Shown one piece after another: positions 32,230 to 44,817 of a DNA stretch of 64,000 nt (positions are counted from its first letter, which is position 1; every line of letters begins with the position of its first letter). A program made the translations under genes and the position numbers. The DNA is from Valencia hispanica. Lineage: Eukaryota > Chordata > Actinopteri > Cyprinodontiformes > Valenciidae. The DNA is taken from contig OY747700.1 of the NCBI GenBank assembly GCA_963556495.2, positions 8,830,020-8,894,019 of the forward strand, in the 5' to 3' direction. Under the pieces are notes generated by a model. The model was not told the origin of the DNA and searched no databases. It worked only from the letters and a program-made list of their open reading frames with translations.

Positions 32230-35020
32230 TTCAATTCAATTTTTCCATTCAGTTTATTTATATAGAGCCAATTCACAACAGATGTCATCTCAAGGCACTT
32301 AACAAGAAGTCATTTCAATACATTTATACAAACATTCCAATCAGTTAAAAAGTTTCCTATTTAAGGAATCCCAGCAGATTGCGTCAGTCATTGGCGTGAG
32401 GTTGGGCCCCGTTGATGCAGACTTTCCAACCACAGCAATCCTTCAGCAATCCCTCATACTGAGCAAGCATGTAGCGACGGTGGAGAGGAAAAACTCCCCT
32501 TTAACAGGAAGAAACCTCCAACAGAACCAGGCTCAGTAGGAGCGGCCATCTGCCACGACCGTCTGGGAGTTTGAGAAGACAGAGCAGAAACACAGAAGGA
32601 ACAGAAGATCTGATATAAGAGAACTTTCTATGTTACAGAAAGTAAAAAGTTGATAACAGGACACAGTGGATGTTCAGTTACTGGGAGCATCATCCCAGTC
32701 GATGCCCCCCGTCCAACAGGGCATTGCAGCCAAGCAGGATACCAGACCAGGTATATCTTCTATGGAGAGAAAAACACTGAGAGAAAACAAAGTTAACAGT
32801 CGAAATAACAGAATGTACTGTAATACAACTGGAGAGTAGTAGGAGAAAAGGAAATAGCAGAGTGAAGAAAATTGGTAAGTCTGTCCTCCAGCAGTCTAAG
32901 CCTATAGCAGCATAACTACAGAGATAGCTCAGGATGACCTTAGCCACTCTAACTATAAGCTTTATCAAAAAGGAAAGTTTTAAGCCTGGCCTTAAAAGTA
33001 AACAGAGTGTCTGCCTCACGGACTAAAGCTGGGAGCTGGTTCCACAGGAGAGGAGCCTGATAACTAAAAGACCTGCCTCCCATTCTACTTTTAGAAATCC
33101 TAGGAACTACAAGTAAACCTGCAGTCTGAGAGCGAATGGCTCTGTTAGGAACATAAGGAACAATTAGATCTCTGATGTATGATGGAGCTTGATTATTAAG
33201 GGCTTTGTATGTAAGAAGAAGGATCTTAAATTCTATTCTGGATTTAACAGGGAGCCAATGAAGGGAAGCTAAAAGAGGAGAAATGTGATCTCTCTTTTTA
33301 ATATTCATCAGAACTCTTGCTGCCGCATTTTGGATCAACTGAAGGCTTTTAATGGCATTTTGTGGACTACCTGATAGTAAAGAATTACAGTAGTCCAGCC
33401 TTGAGGTAACAAATGCATGGACTAGTTTCTCAGCATCACTCCTGGACAAGATGTTTCTAATTTTAGCAATATTCCAGAGGTGAAAGAAAGAAATCCTAGA
33501 AACCTGTTAAATATGGGATTTAAATGTCAAGTCTTGGTCAAAAATAACGCCGAGGTTCTTTACGTTATTACTGGGGGCCAATTTAATGCCATCCAGATGA
33601 AGTGATTGACTAATCAGTTTCTTTTTTAGAACTTCTGGTCCAAAGACAGCAACTTCTGTCTTGTCAGAATTTAAGAGTCATCCATGTTTTTATGTCTTCC
33701 AGACATGCCTGTAATCTACCTAACTGACTGGGTTTATCAGGATTTATGGATAAATATAGTTGTGTATCATCGGCATAGCTGTGGAAATTTATCCCATGCT
33801 GTCTAATGATTCTACCAATTGGGAGCATATATATGGTGAAAAGAATTGGTCCAAGCACAGAACCCTGTGGAACTCCACAAGTAACTCTTGAGAGTGAAGA
33901 AGATTTATCATTTAGATGAACAAACTGGAATCTATCAGACAAATATGATTTAAACCAGCCTAGTGCTGTTCCTTTGATCCCTGCAACATGTTCAAGCCTT
34001 TCTTTTTTTTAATTTTTTTTTTAAGTTTGCCTGTGGAGAAAAAGGAGAGAGATTAGTATTCTAAGAGAATATTATGATCGACTGTGTCAAAAGCAGCACT
34101 AAGATCTAACAAGACCAGAACAGACACAAGTCCATTATCTGAGGCCATTAGAATATCATTAGTAACCTTCACCAGTGCTGTTTCAGTGCTATGATGAGCT
34201 CTAAAACCTGACTGAAACTCTTCAAACAGCTCGTTACTGTTTAGATGCTCACAGACTTGATTAGCAACAATTTTCTCAAGGACTTTGGATAAGAAAGGAA
34301 GGTTAGATATAGGTCTGTAATTCACCAAGTCATATTGATCAAGGGAAGGTTTCTTGAGTAAAGGTTTAATTACAGCAATTTTAAATTCCTGTGGTACGTA
34401 TCCGTTTACTAAGGATAGATTCATCATATCCAAAATGGGGCCAGGAACCAAATGGAACACTTCTCTAAATAATTTGGTTGGGATTGGGTCCAACATACAA
34501 GTTGAAGGTTTAGATGAGGCTAATATTTTTGATAATTCCGAAGCTCGACTGAATCAAAACAGCCTAAGCACAACTGAGGTTCTACAGTTCTTTCCGATGC
34601 TGCCCTAATTTACTGAGGAAAAAGTAATCATGTTTGGGAGGATGCCAATGATTTTATTTTTAATAGAATTAATTTTATTTATGAAGAATCCCATAAAATC
34701 ATCATTACTAAGAGCTGGGGGAATAGTTGGTTCAACAGAGCTATGACTCTGTGTAAGTTTGGCAACTGTACTAAAAAGAAACCTAGGATTGTTTTTATTC
34801 GCCTCTATTAATGATGAAAAATATGCTGTTCTAGCTTGTCGAAGGGTCTTTTTATACAGCAGTAGACTGTTATTCCAGCTTAAATAGGAATCTTCTAGAT
34901 GTGTAGAGCGCCACTTTCTCTCCAACTTCCTAGTATTCTGCTTTAAAGTACGCAACTCTGCGTTAAACCAAGGAGTCAGCCTCCTATGGCTAGCCACTTT
35001 CTTTTTTTTAAAGGATGATT
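32230..35020 (-). mobile_element. LINE family A copy (L2/CR1-like), 5'-truncated
   Basis: Minus-strand order: end of the linker after the endonuclease (34997-34605), fingers and palm (34496-34053), catalytic block (33942-33664), thumb (33449-32949), then a 3' UTR ending in a TTGAATTGAATC-like tail at 32230-32245. The family end (CTATATAAATAAACTGAAT) is shared with the fragment at 62218. A T-rich interruption lies at 34000-34025. The endonuclease and ORF1 are missing. Confidence 0.88.
32949..34997 (-). pseudogene. LINE A reverse transcriptase (four broken blocks)
   Basis: Blocks show [39 protein letters not shown] and [17 protein letters not shown]. These are followed by [20 protein letters not shown] (first catalytic Asp in AAFDTV), GVPQGSVLGPILFTIYMLPI and [13 protein letters not shown] (the ADD pair), then the thumb VTSRLDYCNSLLSGSPQNAI and AARVL...RDHISPLLASLHWLPV. 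All core motifs are present, but they sit in separate frames with stops and small gaps, and the segment between 34053 and 33942 carries the T-rich interruption. The copy is dead but only moderately decayed. Confidence 0.88.
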
Positions 35021-35880
35021 AGGTAATAACAGATGCAGTGATAAAGGTGGTTCCACAGGTAATTGTGGAACACACACACAGCCACTCAATTTATTATGTT
35101 AATAGATCCAAACTCTGACTTATGAAGGACAGAGAACATTTTGGACGTGAAATTACAGGATTGGTCGAAAAACCAAAAATATTTGCAGTCTGTGTTATTT
35201 CCTGCTGCATGTAGCGATGAAAAAACAAACAAAACAAAAAAACGCTAATTACAGGTCAATCCAGGAAGAGTGCAGACTGTGACAGTCTCTGCTTCCAGGA
35301 GGGCAACAACTCAAAACACACTCAAATACACACAGCGATAAAACAGAATGGTTTAGGCATATTGGTGTGTGAGGATGGCCCAGTCAAAGTCCAAAGATCA
35401 ATATAAATGAGAATATTTATGAGTATGAATATTTCACCTGCTGTAGCTTGAACGCACCCCATGGAGGTGAACTGCTTGTATGTAATGGAGGCTAAATCCG
35501 TGCTCTGTTGCCACACTGGAGACTGGAAATACGATTGTCACTTTAGCCAAAGTTTTGAAATCAGGGAACATTTCACCAATTGAAGTGATCAGAATTTGGC
35601 AAGACTCTTTTAACGAGGGCTTTCCTGATCGCTTCAGCGGGAGGTAATCCCACAGCATGTGCGCTTTTTGCATCAGTGGAAAAGGTGTAGCGGTCTTTCA
35701 CGGCCGGTCTGTGTCCAGTGCAGTCACAGATATGCTCCAAAGTAAAAAAAAACAAATACACTGTAAAATACGGAAGATATTTAGTTAACGCCACCCCTAG
35801 GCTATAATCGGACTAATTTCGAGCTATCAGTGTCTATAGATGTGCAGAGCTGTTAATAGCTTCCCCCTAAAGACTTGCAG
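35021..35880. other. no recognised gene or element
   Basis: Intronic sequence between LINE A and a Tc1 relic. Short open frames only. Confidence 0.45.
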
Positions 35881-35884
35881 TATG

Positions 35885-37101
35885 TACAGGTACAAAGGAA
35901 AAAAATTTAATATTGTGAAAAAGTTCAATATTTTTTCTTATTTTATAAAAAAATCAAACTTCTATATTAAACAAATTTATTACACATTGTGAATTATTTT
36001 CAGCCTTTATTTCCTGTAATTTTAAAGATCATGGCTCACTGGTGATGAAAACCCAAGATCCATGTCTCGGACAATATTACTGGATGTAACATCAAATTTG
36101 AATAAGTATTTTTAAGGTATAAATGTTAAGTAATGGTCATATTGTGTCCTTCACATCATCATGACTGGGAAGGAACGTATACCACAAAAGGACATTTGCA
36201 AGAGTACTGCCTGCATCCAAGCATATTCATAGAAAGTTTAATAGTGCGTACGAGAAGTGAAGACAAGAAGAGTATAAAGAGCCCCTACACACAGATTATT
36301 CCTACACATGAGCTACAAGTGTCTTACTTGGGCTAAGGAGAAAAAGTGGTCCAAAGTCTTCTTTTCAGATGAAAGTAAAGTTTATATTTCATTTTGAAAT
36401 CAAAGTCCCAGAGTCTGGAGGGAGAGTGGAGAGACACAGACCTCATTTTGCTTGAAGTCCAGTGTGAAGTTTCCACACACGCAGATGATCTGGGGTGCCA
36501 TCTGCTGGTTCTGGTCTGCTGGGTTTTCTGAGGTCCACACTCAACGCAGGCATCTGCCAGGAAATTTTAGAGCACTTCATGCTTCCTTCTGCTTACAAGA
36601 TTAATGAAGATGCTAATTTCCTTTTCCATCAGAACTTGGTACCGACCAACACCGCCAAAGGTACCAAACGCTGGTCCAATGACAACTGACTGACCAGCAA
36701 ACTTGCCTGGCCTTTAACCTTTGGAGATGGAAGAAGAGAGACACCAGAACCAATGATGCAGATGACCTGAAGGTCGCCATCAAATCGACCTGGGCTTCCA
36801 TCGGACCTCAGCAGAAACACAGGCCGATCTTCTCCATGCCACGCCGCATTGATGCAGTAATTCATACAAAATGAGCCCCAACCAAGTCTTGAATGCATAG
36901 AAATGAACATACTTCTCAGAAGCCATTCCTTTTGTTTTGATTTTCAGAGACACTTGACTTTGGGTTTTTATTTTCTGCAAGCCATATTCATCAAAATTAC
37001 AAGAAGTCTTGAAATATTTCACTATCTGTAATCAATCTATATATGAAAATCAGCGACAAATACATTGAACTTTTTCCACAATATTCAATTTTTTAATGTA
37101 C
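35885..37101 (+). mobile_element. degraded Tc1-type transposon with transposase relic
   Basis: Ends are imperfect inverted repeats with a shared AATATTGTG.AAAAAGTTCAAT core (35914-35937 and 37053-37076), bordered by TACAGGTAC at left and GTACCTGCA at right. Codons read WAKEKKWSKVFFSDESKVYI (36327-36390), the catalytic Asp region of a Tc1 transposase, then SPRVWRESGE, QEILEHFMLPSA, FLFHQNLVPTNTAKGTK (the second catalytic Asp replaced by Asn) and MPRRIDAVIHTK near the end. Many stops. Confidence 0.78.
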
Positions 37102-38034
37102 CTGCAAGTTTAGCTGAGTGTTTTTTTTTTACTTAATGAGTCCGGGTGGAAGGAAACAATGTATCCTTTTCCTTCCACTTCCGATTCATGCACCATTTTG
37201 TGTTTAATTATTGCATAAAATGAAGAAATATGTTCAAAACTTGATTGTATCAGTTATGGGCATATGAATATTTGCTGCCAAAATAATTCCGCTTTTAATT
37301 CTTGAAGTGGGTTTTCATTACTACCCCTCTGCTGGTAACTATGCATTTATTCAAATACTGATTGTATGGTTATATAATGTATAAATCTAAAAACATCTAG
37401 AAGTCCCCATTATCTTAACTACAGAAAGAGTTCTAAGACGACCGTTGAACTACAGCAGCAGTCTTCCATCAGTCAGAGGTGACAGCTAATTTTAGAGTCA
37501 ATTATGTGATTGAGCAGCTCTGTCACACTGTCACCAGTCCAATGCGGGATGCACCAATTACTGGGCTCATGATGAAGTTGATAGCCTGCGGCTAAGGCGG
37601 CCAGAGGGTTTTTATCTCTTTACCAATTGAACAATGTAGCGCTCGTAGGCAGGAAGAGGCGGAAGAAAGGGTCAGAAAGATAAGGAGAAAGAGAAGATAA
37701 TTACGAGGTGAAAAAAAGAGGAGAGATTAGAGTGAAAGTTTATCCTGACAATGTTGCAAAGAATACAGAGATTATTCTCTCAGGGCAATTGAAACTTTTC
37801 AGCTTTCTAAATGTTCTGAGGTCAAGAACAGAGTAAAATTTAATTTCAAATGTCTTTATTAAAATGGGAAATTGAACTGAGAACCACATATGTAAATAAT
37901 GACCGAATAAATTGTCAAATATAGAACTGTGTAAGTTTTTCAGTCATACTTTTATACATCTTTTAAGATTAAGATAAATGTATTGATAGTGTCGAGATAA
38001 TCGATCTATAGCAAATTAAACAATGAGTTCCTTT
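37102..38034. other. no recognised gene or element
   Basis: A purine-rich stretch (37640-37740) is the only notable feature. Confidence 0.45.
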
Positions 38035-38952
38035 TAAGGATGTAACAGTATATGCATTCAAATTTTTCAGTATTGCCCTGTCGGTACCGAACGAATCCAG
38101 CTGTTTTCTACCTGAACACATGCAGAATGTTTATGTGGTGAACTCAGAGCGCAGCGCAACTTTAAAAAGTGACACCAAAACAAAACAGAAAGGACTCCCA
38201 GCTATCACTACTAAACTCTGCTATTTGGGAACATCAATGCTTTCTAATGCAGCTATACAGTAGAAAAAGAAAGATGGACTGAACCAGAACTTTGTCAGAG
38301 AACGCATCTTTCAACAGCAATAAGGTCCATAACACGCTCTGCACTGAACTAAATGACTCACCTGAAACAATGTCAAGCTGAATGTGAACATCACTGACAC
38401 TAGAGAAAAACCAGCTGACGTCCAACATGGCTACCAGTAGCATCCAATCACACCAAACTCCTTAATTTGTAGAAAACGCAAGTCGGCGGAATCCCGTTGA
38501 TGAGAATGGATTTTCCCCAACAGCTGCCCATGGTGCATTCAAGTACAGCTGGGAGACTAGGCTGTCAAAATATCAAAACCACTCCAAAGTGATTTAAGCA
38601 TGTTTTATTCTAAAATATGGGCAAAGTATTATTGAAATATTTCTAAACATTAACACTGACTGTTTTCAAGCGGTTATATTGTTTTCTACTCTGGCTATGT
38701 GTGCTTGTACCATTTTATTTATATTATAAAAAACAATCAAATCTCTTGTCAGATTTATACTTTCAACTGTTTTAAGTTATAGAAGATAACAAAATCAAAT
38801 TAATTTCAGGAATTGAAAGAAATTAAGGAAAAAAAGATGTTCTGTTTTAGCAACAAAACAAAACAAAATCATGTCCACGTTTATATTTATTTTTCTTTAT
38901 TAAAATCTACCAAAAATGTACCAAACCGTGATTTTTGTGTACCACACCCCTA
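38035..38952 (-). mobile_element. hAT-type element (918 bp), uninterrupted copy
   Basis: Ends TAAGGATGTAACAGTATATG and ACCACACCCCTA. Flanks GTTCCTTT (38027-38034) and GTTCCTGT (38953-38960) match at 7 of 8. Sequence is shared with 21041-23282 and 60414-60793 and, near its 38100 end, with 52245-52428. An open minus-strand frame (38234-38443, 69 codons) resembles nothing I know. Confidence 0.8.
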
Positions 38953-38960
38953 GTTCCTGT

Positions 38961-39439
38961 GTGAAGTCTCCTGGGCACATTAACTAAGGATCTCTGAAAA
39001 TGTGTCCACTCCACTGGTCCCAGCAGTCTCGTTAGCACTGCACTCAGTTCAGCATAATAAAATGTCATTTTATGGATTGATACACCTACGGCCTAGAAAA
39101 ACAAAACAAAAAACCCATTGTGGATAACTTGCTCAAGGCTCAATAAAACCACAGCAACAGGTTTAGCACTGATGCCATCAAAACTGCAACAAGATTTACA
39201 ACAAATTGCAAACTAAAATTAAAAGCTGGCAATAACAGAACCAAAAGAATAAATAAAAAGAGAACAACTCTGATTATGGCTGCAAAGAATGTTGTACAGA
39301 CAGATTTTACTGCAGAAAAACAATCTAGCAAAATATTTGAATGTCATGGAAATTTTGCCATCCAGAAGGCCGTCTCTTGTGGGCATGACAAAATTTAGAG
39401 ACACATATTAAAACTCTAATTTCCATGCACTTTTACATA
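38961..39439. other. no recognised gene or element
   Basis: Intronic sequence between a hAT element and the long LINE B copy. Confidence 0.45.
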
Positions 39440-39732
39440 TGGCAAGGCAAGGCAATTTTACTTGTATAGCACACTTTCAACAGCAGGGTAATTCAAGGTG
39501 CTTTACATGATTTGGTGATTTAAAAAAAAAAACAAAAAAACAATGGAAATTAAAAGTAAAAGAAACACACATTACACATGATACACAAAAGTAAGAGAAA
39601 GATCAATAAAGCAAGAGAGCATGAACACATTTCATACATGTGACATCAATCATTTAATCAATGGCAATTCTAAACAGATGGGTTTTTAGTCTCGATTTAA
39701 AGCAGTTCAGAGTTTCAGCAGCTCTACACTCC

Positions 39733-40717
39733 TCAGGAGGTTTGGTTCCAGATAAGGGGAGCATAGAAACTGAAAGCTGCTTCTCCATGTTTAGTTCTGA
39801 GTCTAGGGATGTTTAGTAGGCTAGACTTGGAGGACCTGAGTGGTCTTGGTGGTTGGTACCATGACAACAGGACTTCAACATATTTTGGTGCTAAGCCATG
39901 TAATGATTTATAAACTAGTAGGAGTATTTTGAAGTCTATTCTCTGAGCTACAGAGAGCCAGTGTAAGGATTTTAGAACTGGGGTGATGTGCTCTACTTTC
40001 CTGGTTCTAGTGAGGACACAAGCAGCAGTGTTCTGGATCAGCTGCAGCCGTCTGATTGACTTTATAGGCAGACCTGTGAAGATGCTGTTGCAGTAATCAA
40101 TCAGACTAAAGATAAACGCATGGATGAGTTTTTCTAGGTCCTGTTGCAACATCAGTCGTTTAATCGTAGAAATGTTCTTCCGGTGATAGAAGGCTGACCT
40201 TGTTATTGCCTTTATGTGACCCTGGAGGTTCAGGTCTGAGTCTATTAATACATCTAGGTTTCGTGCCTGATCAGTAGTTTCTAGCTGTATTAACTGAAGC
40301 TGTGTGCTGACTCTTGTCACATGTGATATCTGTTCGTTCTGATGAAAAGTTTCCTATTGAAACATAGAAGTCCCTGTTCTTTAGGTAAGACTCGAACCAG
40401 CCAAGTAGTGTATCAGAGAGTCCGACCCAGCTCTCCAGTCGTTCCAATAAAATATCATGATCAACAGTGTCAAATGCTGCACTGAGGTCCAACAGAACCA
40501 GCACTGTGATTCTACCACAGTCTGTTTTTATACGGATGTCATTGAATACTTTGACGAGGGCAGTCTCGGTGCTGTGGTGAGCGCGGAAACCAGACTGAAA
40601 AACATCAAAACGGTTTGTCATTGTTATGCAGCCATTTAACTGCTGAAACACAGCTTTTTCAATAATCTTACTGATGAATGGAAGATTAGAGATTGGCCTG
40701 TAGTTCTGCATTAACAT
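39733..40717 (-). pseudogene. LINE B reverse transcriptase lacking the catalytic ADD core
   Basis: The first part (40717-40320) has [40 protein letters not shown] and [20 protein letters not shown]. It stops at SSERTDITC. The second part (40320-39733) starts [20 protein letters not shown] and runs through [20 protein letters not shown] to FSFYAPLIWNQ. Relative to the copy at 54623-56016, the whole GVPQGS...YADD...[10 protein letters not shown] block (about 260 nt) is missing at 40319-40325. Polymerase activity is impossible from this copy. Confidence 0.9.
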
Positions 40718-40795
40718 GTCCAGATTTTTCTTTTTTATCAGTGGTTTAATAACTGCTGTTTTTAAAGCCTGGGGGAAGACACCTGACAGGAGGGA

Positions 40796-42351
40796 TCAGT
40801 TCGCTATTTGAACAAGATCAGACCCAATAACAGGAAGAACTTTCTTTAGAAAAGCTGTGGGTAGGATATCAAGACAGCAGGAGGAGGAGCTTAATTGGAT
40901 AATTACTTTTTCAAGGCTTTTCTGGTTTAATTTGTGGAATTCAGACATTTCTTCTACATTGTTGTTGTTTGGGGATGGCACTGGTTGTGTGTTCGATATT
41001 GAGGTACAGATTGACCATCTAATTGTTAGAATCTTTTCAGTGAAAAAGCTGGCAAATTCATTGCAGGCCCTGGTAGAGTTTAGTTCAGAGGCTACTGTCA
41101 CTAAAGGATTAGTTAGTCTTTCCACTGTTGCAAATAGAGTCCATGCATTATTAATGTTTCTGTTGATGATTTCAGAAAAGAACGATTCCCTAGCTTCTTT
41201 CATAGTTAGCTGATATCTATTCAGTCTCTCTTTGTAGATCTCACAGTGAACCAGGAGTCGAGTTTCCCACCATTTTCTCTCGGCTTGTCGACACTCTCTT
41301 TTTTCACTACGTACCAGTGGATTATTTGTCCATGGAGACTTCTTTCCACATGAGACTACTTTCACTTTAGTTGGAGCAATGGAATCCATGATGTCTGAGA
41401 TTTTCGCAAGGAAATTATCTACCAGCTTATTTACTGAGTTTGAGTTGGGAGATGAGGGGGATGTGGTGGAAGGGTAAATACGTTTAAAGGATTCTAATGA
41501 ACTGTCCCCTAGAAAACGCTTTTTTATAGTGGTCTTACTGTGGCTGGATAATTTAGCAGAGATGGTACTTTCAAAGAAAATAAAGAAATGGTCAGATAAT
41601 GAGATATTAATTACAGAGATGTTGGAAATATTTAAACCTTTGTTGATAATTAAGTCCAGAGTGTGTCCTTTATTGTGTGTTGGTTGTTTGACATGCTGGG
41701 TCAGGCCGAAGTTGTGGAGAGTATCACCTAATGTTTTTGCTTGTCTATCTTGGGGGTTGTCGGTATGGATGTTAAAATCCCCCACAATGATTAGTTGGTC
41801 ATAGTCGATACATATTACAGAAAGAAGGTCATTGAAATCATTAAAGAAGTTAGAATTAAGTTTTGGTGGTTTTTATAAACTTAGAAATAAAGCTTTGTTA
41901 GGCTAATTTATCTGGGTGGCTAGGTATTCAAAAGAATCAAACGTGCCCAGAGTTACCTTTTTAAAGTTCATTGAGTTTTGAAAAATGGTGGCTACACCTC
42001 CACCTCGTCTATGTTTCCTGCTCTCGCTTAAGATGCAGTTGTTTCGTTATTTTCATCTAGCCAAGTTTCTGATAAAAAAAGGGCGTGCAAATTATGCTCA
42101 GTGATGAAGTCATCGATAAGAAAAGACTTCCCGGATAGAGATCTAATGTTTAATAAAGCTAACTTAAGTATTGTGATGATGGGCAGCTGAACCTTCTGAC
42201 AGGTTATCAATTTGAGATTTTGTTTAATATGAGAGCGTGTGGTTATCGGTTTATGTTTCCTGCTGCTGATAATCACTGAAATCCTAAACTCAGGAGTGCC
42301 GGGCGAGTTCTGGGAGACGGTAGGGGTAGATTTACTGCCCGGTTCCCTCAA
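40796..42351 (-). pseudogene. LINE B ORF2 endonuclease and linker
   Basis: The N-terminal piece (42351-42028) has LALLNIRSLSGKSFLIDDFI and LHALFLSETWLDE, the opening strands of the APE-type endonuclease. The second piece (41785-40796) has GDFNIHTDN, TLDLIINKGLN and SLSDHFFIFF, holding the catalytic Asp-Asn and Asp-His pairs. The long linker KSPWTNNPLVRSEKRECRQA and the FFTEKI region follow. The stretch 42028-41785 between the two pieces is frame-broken (RRGGGVATIF-like codons survive). Confidence 0.85.
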
Positions 42352-42354
42352 ATA

Positions 42355-43698
42355 TCAAATATCTGTAATAATCAGTGGGGGGAAGCTCCCAGGCTTATTG
42401 ACACTAGTCCCAGGTGTTTGGTGTAGTCTAAGTTTAGGTGTTAATTGGGTCCCAAATTTGATTTGCTCGTTCAGTCTGTCTGTAAAGTTTCTAAATGGAG
42501 ACTCATTTGATGTGGCTGAGTCACAGGAAGATGAAACCTTAATCTCTGATGGTTGTTTATCTGTTCGGTCCTGTGGTGTCATCATGACTTGCTGTTTTTG
42601 TTCTCCGATATCCATGGGCGCCTCAAGGTCAGCTTTTGGGAGCAAGTGTTTTGCTTTCTGATTTTGATAAGAAAAAATGTTTGCTGCTAACAGCCTTATT
42701 ACAGCCTTGTTAAGATAACGTTGGCTTGCTTTGAACAGATGATTAGCACTTCCAAATACTTTGAAATTATTAATAAATGTTAACGACTTCTCAGCTAATT
42801 GTTTCTTCAACCATTTATGGAGCATGCGCAGTCTGCTAAATCTTTCATCATTCCCTTCAGGGACTGGTCCGCTGATGAGGATGTTTACGTTAAGTCTATC
42901 AAGTCTCTGTAGGAGATCAGAAAAGTCTCTCTTCAGAATCTCTGATTGTCTCATCGCGATATCTGCTGATCCAGCGTGAATGGCGAGCTTTTCCAAAGCA
43001 GGATGTTGGCCCAAGAATTTCTGGATTTTTTTCTGATATTTCTCTCACTGTATTTTTGTAGCAGCTATAAACTCTGGTGTTCTTGCTACAAAAAGCCTCA
43101 ATTCCATTAATTGATCCGACTTGTATGATAACAGTCTTTGCTAGGGGGGGCTCTTACTTTGTTATATGTTTGTTTGATACGGCTGGGTTTCTCCTGCTGG
43201 CTTTGACTGGTCCCGGGGGCTGCGTCATCTTTCGGGGAACTCAAGGCTGTGAATCTGTTTTTAAGCGGGAATCCAAGTGGAGAATTATCTCTTGTTTTTG
43301 GCTGAAACCTCTTTTGTTTACTTTTAGCAGAAGCGGTAGGTCTGGGTTCAAAGCTTTCTCTGTGCCGGAGTTTCTTTTGTTTTTCTTCCTCGGAGAACAG
43401 GCTGGGGTTGATGATTCTATGCGTTTTAAAGCTGGCCAGTGTTCATTAGAGTTGTGCCCATGAGGCGCCTGTTGGCTGAGGGAGTAAACTTGTCCTGTGT
43501 TTTCTCTGTGACACGGTTAGACCGATGTAACACCGGGCTGCGAGGCTGTTCCTCCGTGTGTGTATTCAACGGTAAAGTTGTGTCGTTTCCATAATCAGCG
43601 TGGAGATCAAAATTAATTTCCAGATGACGTAGCTTCGTTTCAATGCCGTCAATTCTGTGGAGCAGTTTTTCAAAATCCTCAGCTGAGCAAAAAGCCAT
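42355..43698 (-). pseudogene. LINE B ORF1: coiled-coil start and SGNH-esterase-like region
   Basis: Likely start MAFCSAEDFEKLLHRIDGIE at 43698, with a short heptad-rich helix (ETKLRHLEINFDLH). The 42355-43014 part reads HAGSADIAMRQSEILKRDFS, LLQRLDRLNVNILISGPVP and ERFSRLRMLHKWL. This resembles the SGNH hydrolase (esterase) region of L2/CR1 ORF1 proteins, where G.ND is usual; here it is GSAD. The middle (43014-43426) keeps coding character but in several frames. Assigned by likeness and position. Confidence 0.65.
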
Positions 43699-43990
43699 GT
43701 TGATAAGTCCATAAAAAAGTAATCCAAGAAGAGATCCGGTCCAATACAGTAACTCCAGGGGCTGGGTAGCTAAAGTAACTAAGAAAAGGTTAAGAAAAGA
43801 AAACAAGAAAAGCAAACAGAAAAGAAAAGAAAGTGAACGGATCTGGAGATAGACAGAGAGCAGCTGCTCCTCCTTCAGCACACACCAGACTTTACATATG
43901 GTACAATATGGAGCAAAACACACTGAAATAGTGAAGGCAGAAAGCAGAAGCACAGTAAAAACAAAGTAAATTCTTTAGAGAATTTAGAGT

Positions 43991-44271
43991 AAATTGCCTA
44001 AATTCTAGTGTTTTAATCCATCATGTCATAATGTAAAAGTTCAGGTTATTTATTTGAATCTAACATTTCAACAAATTAAACGTGCAAAATAAAGTACGCC
44101 CTTGTTGCGTTTATATGATACAAGAGTGAAATTAGCAGCCAGGTGCAGCTGATCAAAAACAGCAGCAGTTTTATGCAGTTTGCTGGTCCGAAGCATACAG
44201 GTGTGTACACCCAATGCCAAGATGGAAAGACATCAGCATTGACCAATTATTTCTGCACATCAATCTGAAAC
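43991..44271. other. no gene; possible old Tc1-like sequence
   Basis: The stretch 44095-44271 and its continuation after 44825 read as one decayed unit split by the 44280 element, but I cannot name it with confidence. Confidence 0.3.
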
Positions 44272-44279
44272 GTTATAAG

Positions 44280-44817
44280 CAGAGGTAGGTATGCAGATAT
44301 TGTACTCAAGTAAGAGTAGTACTATTTCAATATATTTTTACTTAAGAAAAAATATTTAAAGTGGTGATCCAAGAAATGTCTCAAGTAAGAGTGAAAAAGT
44401 ACTTGGTATAAAGACTGCTTGAGTACTGAGTGGTGATATCATCAAATGGAGAAAAATATAATTTTAGGTGCAGATTCTGAGATTTTAAAAACTAAAATGA
44501 AAGAAATTTATAAAAATACAATCACTACAAAGTAACACATTCAGGCAGAAAGAACACTCCCAAATAATTAATTTTCAATATAAAACTTATAAAAATAATG
44601 AGATAGAAAATAATATTAGAACAAAGCTTGTTCATCATTCAGTGACGTTACTCACAGTAGATAGAGTAGCCAGAAATTTTACTCACTAGGAGTGATACTT
44701 TGTAATAATATTACTCAAGTAAATGTAAAAAGCACATAGTAATAAAACTAGTCCTAAAAGTAATCCCCCCCCAAAAAGGTTACTCAAGTAAATATAACTA
44801 ATTAGTACCCACTTCTG
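44280..44817. mobile_element. hAT-type MITE with ACTCAAGTAA subterminal repeats
   Basis: Ends CAGAGGTAGGTA and TACCCACTTCTG are inverted repeats. Flanks GTTATAAG (44272-44279) and GTTTTAAG (44818-44825) match at 7 of 8. TACTCAAGTAA words recur near both ends (44306, 44711, 44783). No coding sequence. Confidence 0.83.

Larger units (their letters stand above)
39440..43990 (-). mobile_element. LINE family B, longest copy (about 4.5 kb, L2/CR1-like)
   Basis: Read on the minus strand it holds, in order, a 5' region, ORF1 remnants (43698-42355), an AP endonuclease (42351-40796), a reverse transcriptase with its catalytic core deleted (40717-39733), a 3' UTR and an AATTGCCTTGCCTTGCC tail (39440-39456). 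Tail and 3' UTR match the copies at 29450, 48488, 49013, 53952 and 54623. The 5' boundary near 43990 is an estimate. The element is dead because of the core deletion plus stops and frameshifts. Confidence 0.87.

Noticed and set aside
40857..41213. A 118-codon plus-strand frame in LINE B
   Set aside because: It is antisense to the endonuclease linker of the LINE, which has clear homology on the minus strand.
42239..42979. Plus-strand frames of 140 and 72 codons
   Set aside because: Antisense shadows of the LINE B ORF1 and endonuclease start.
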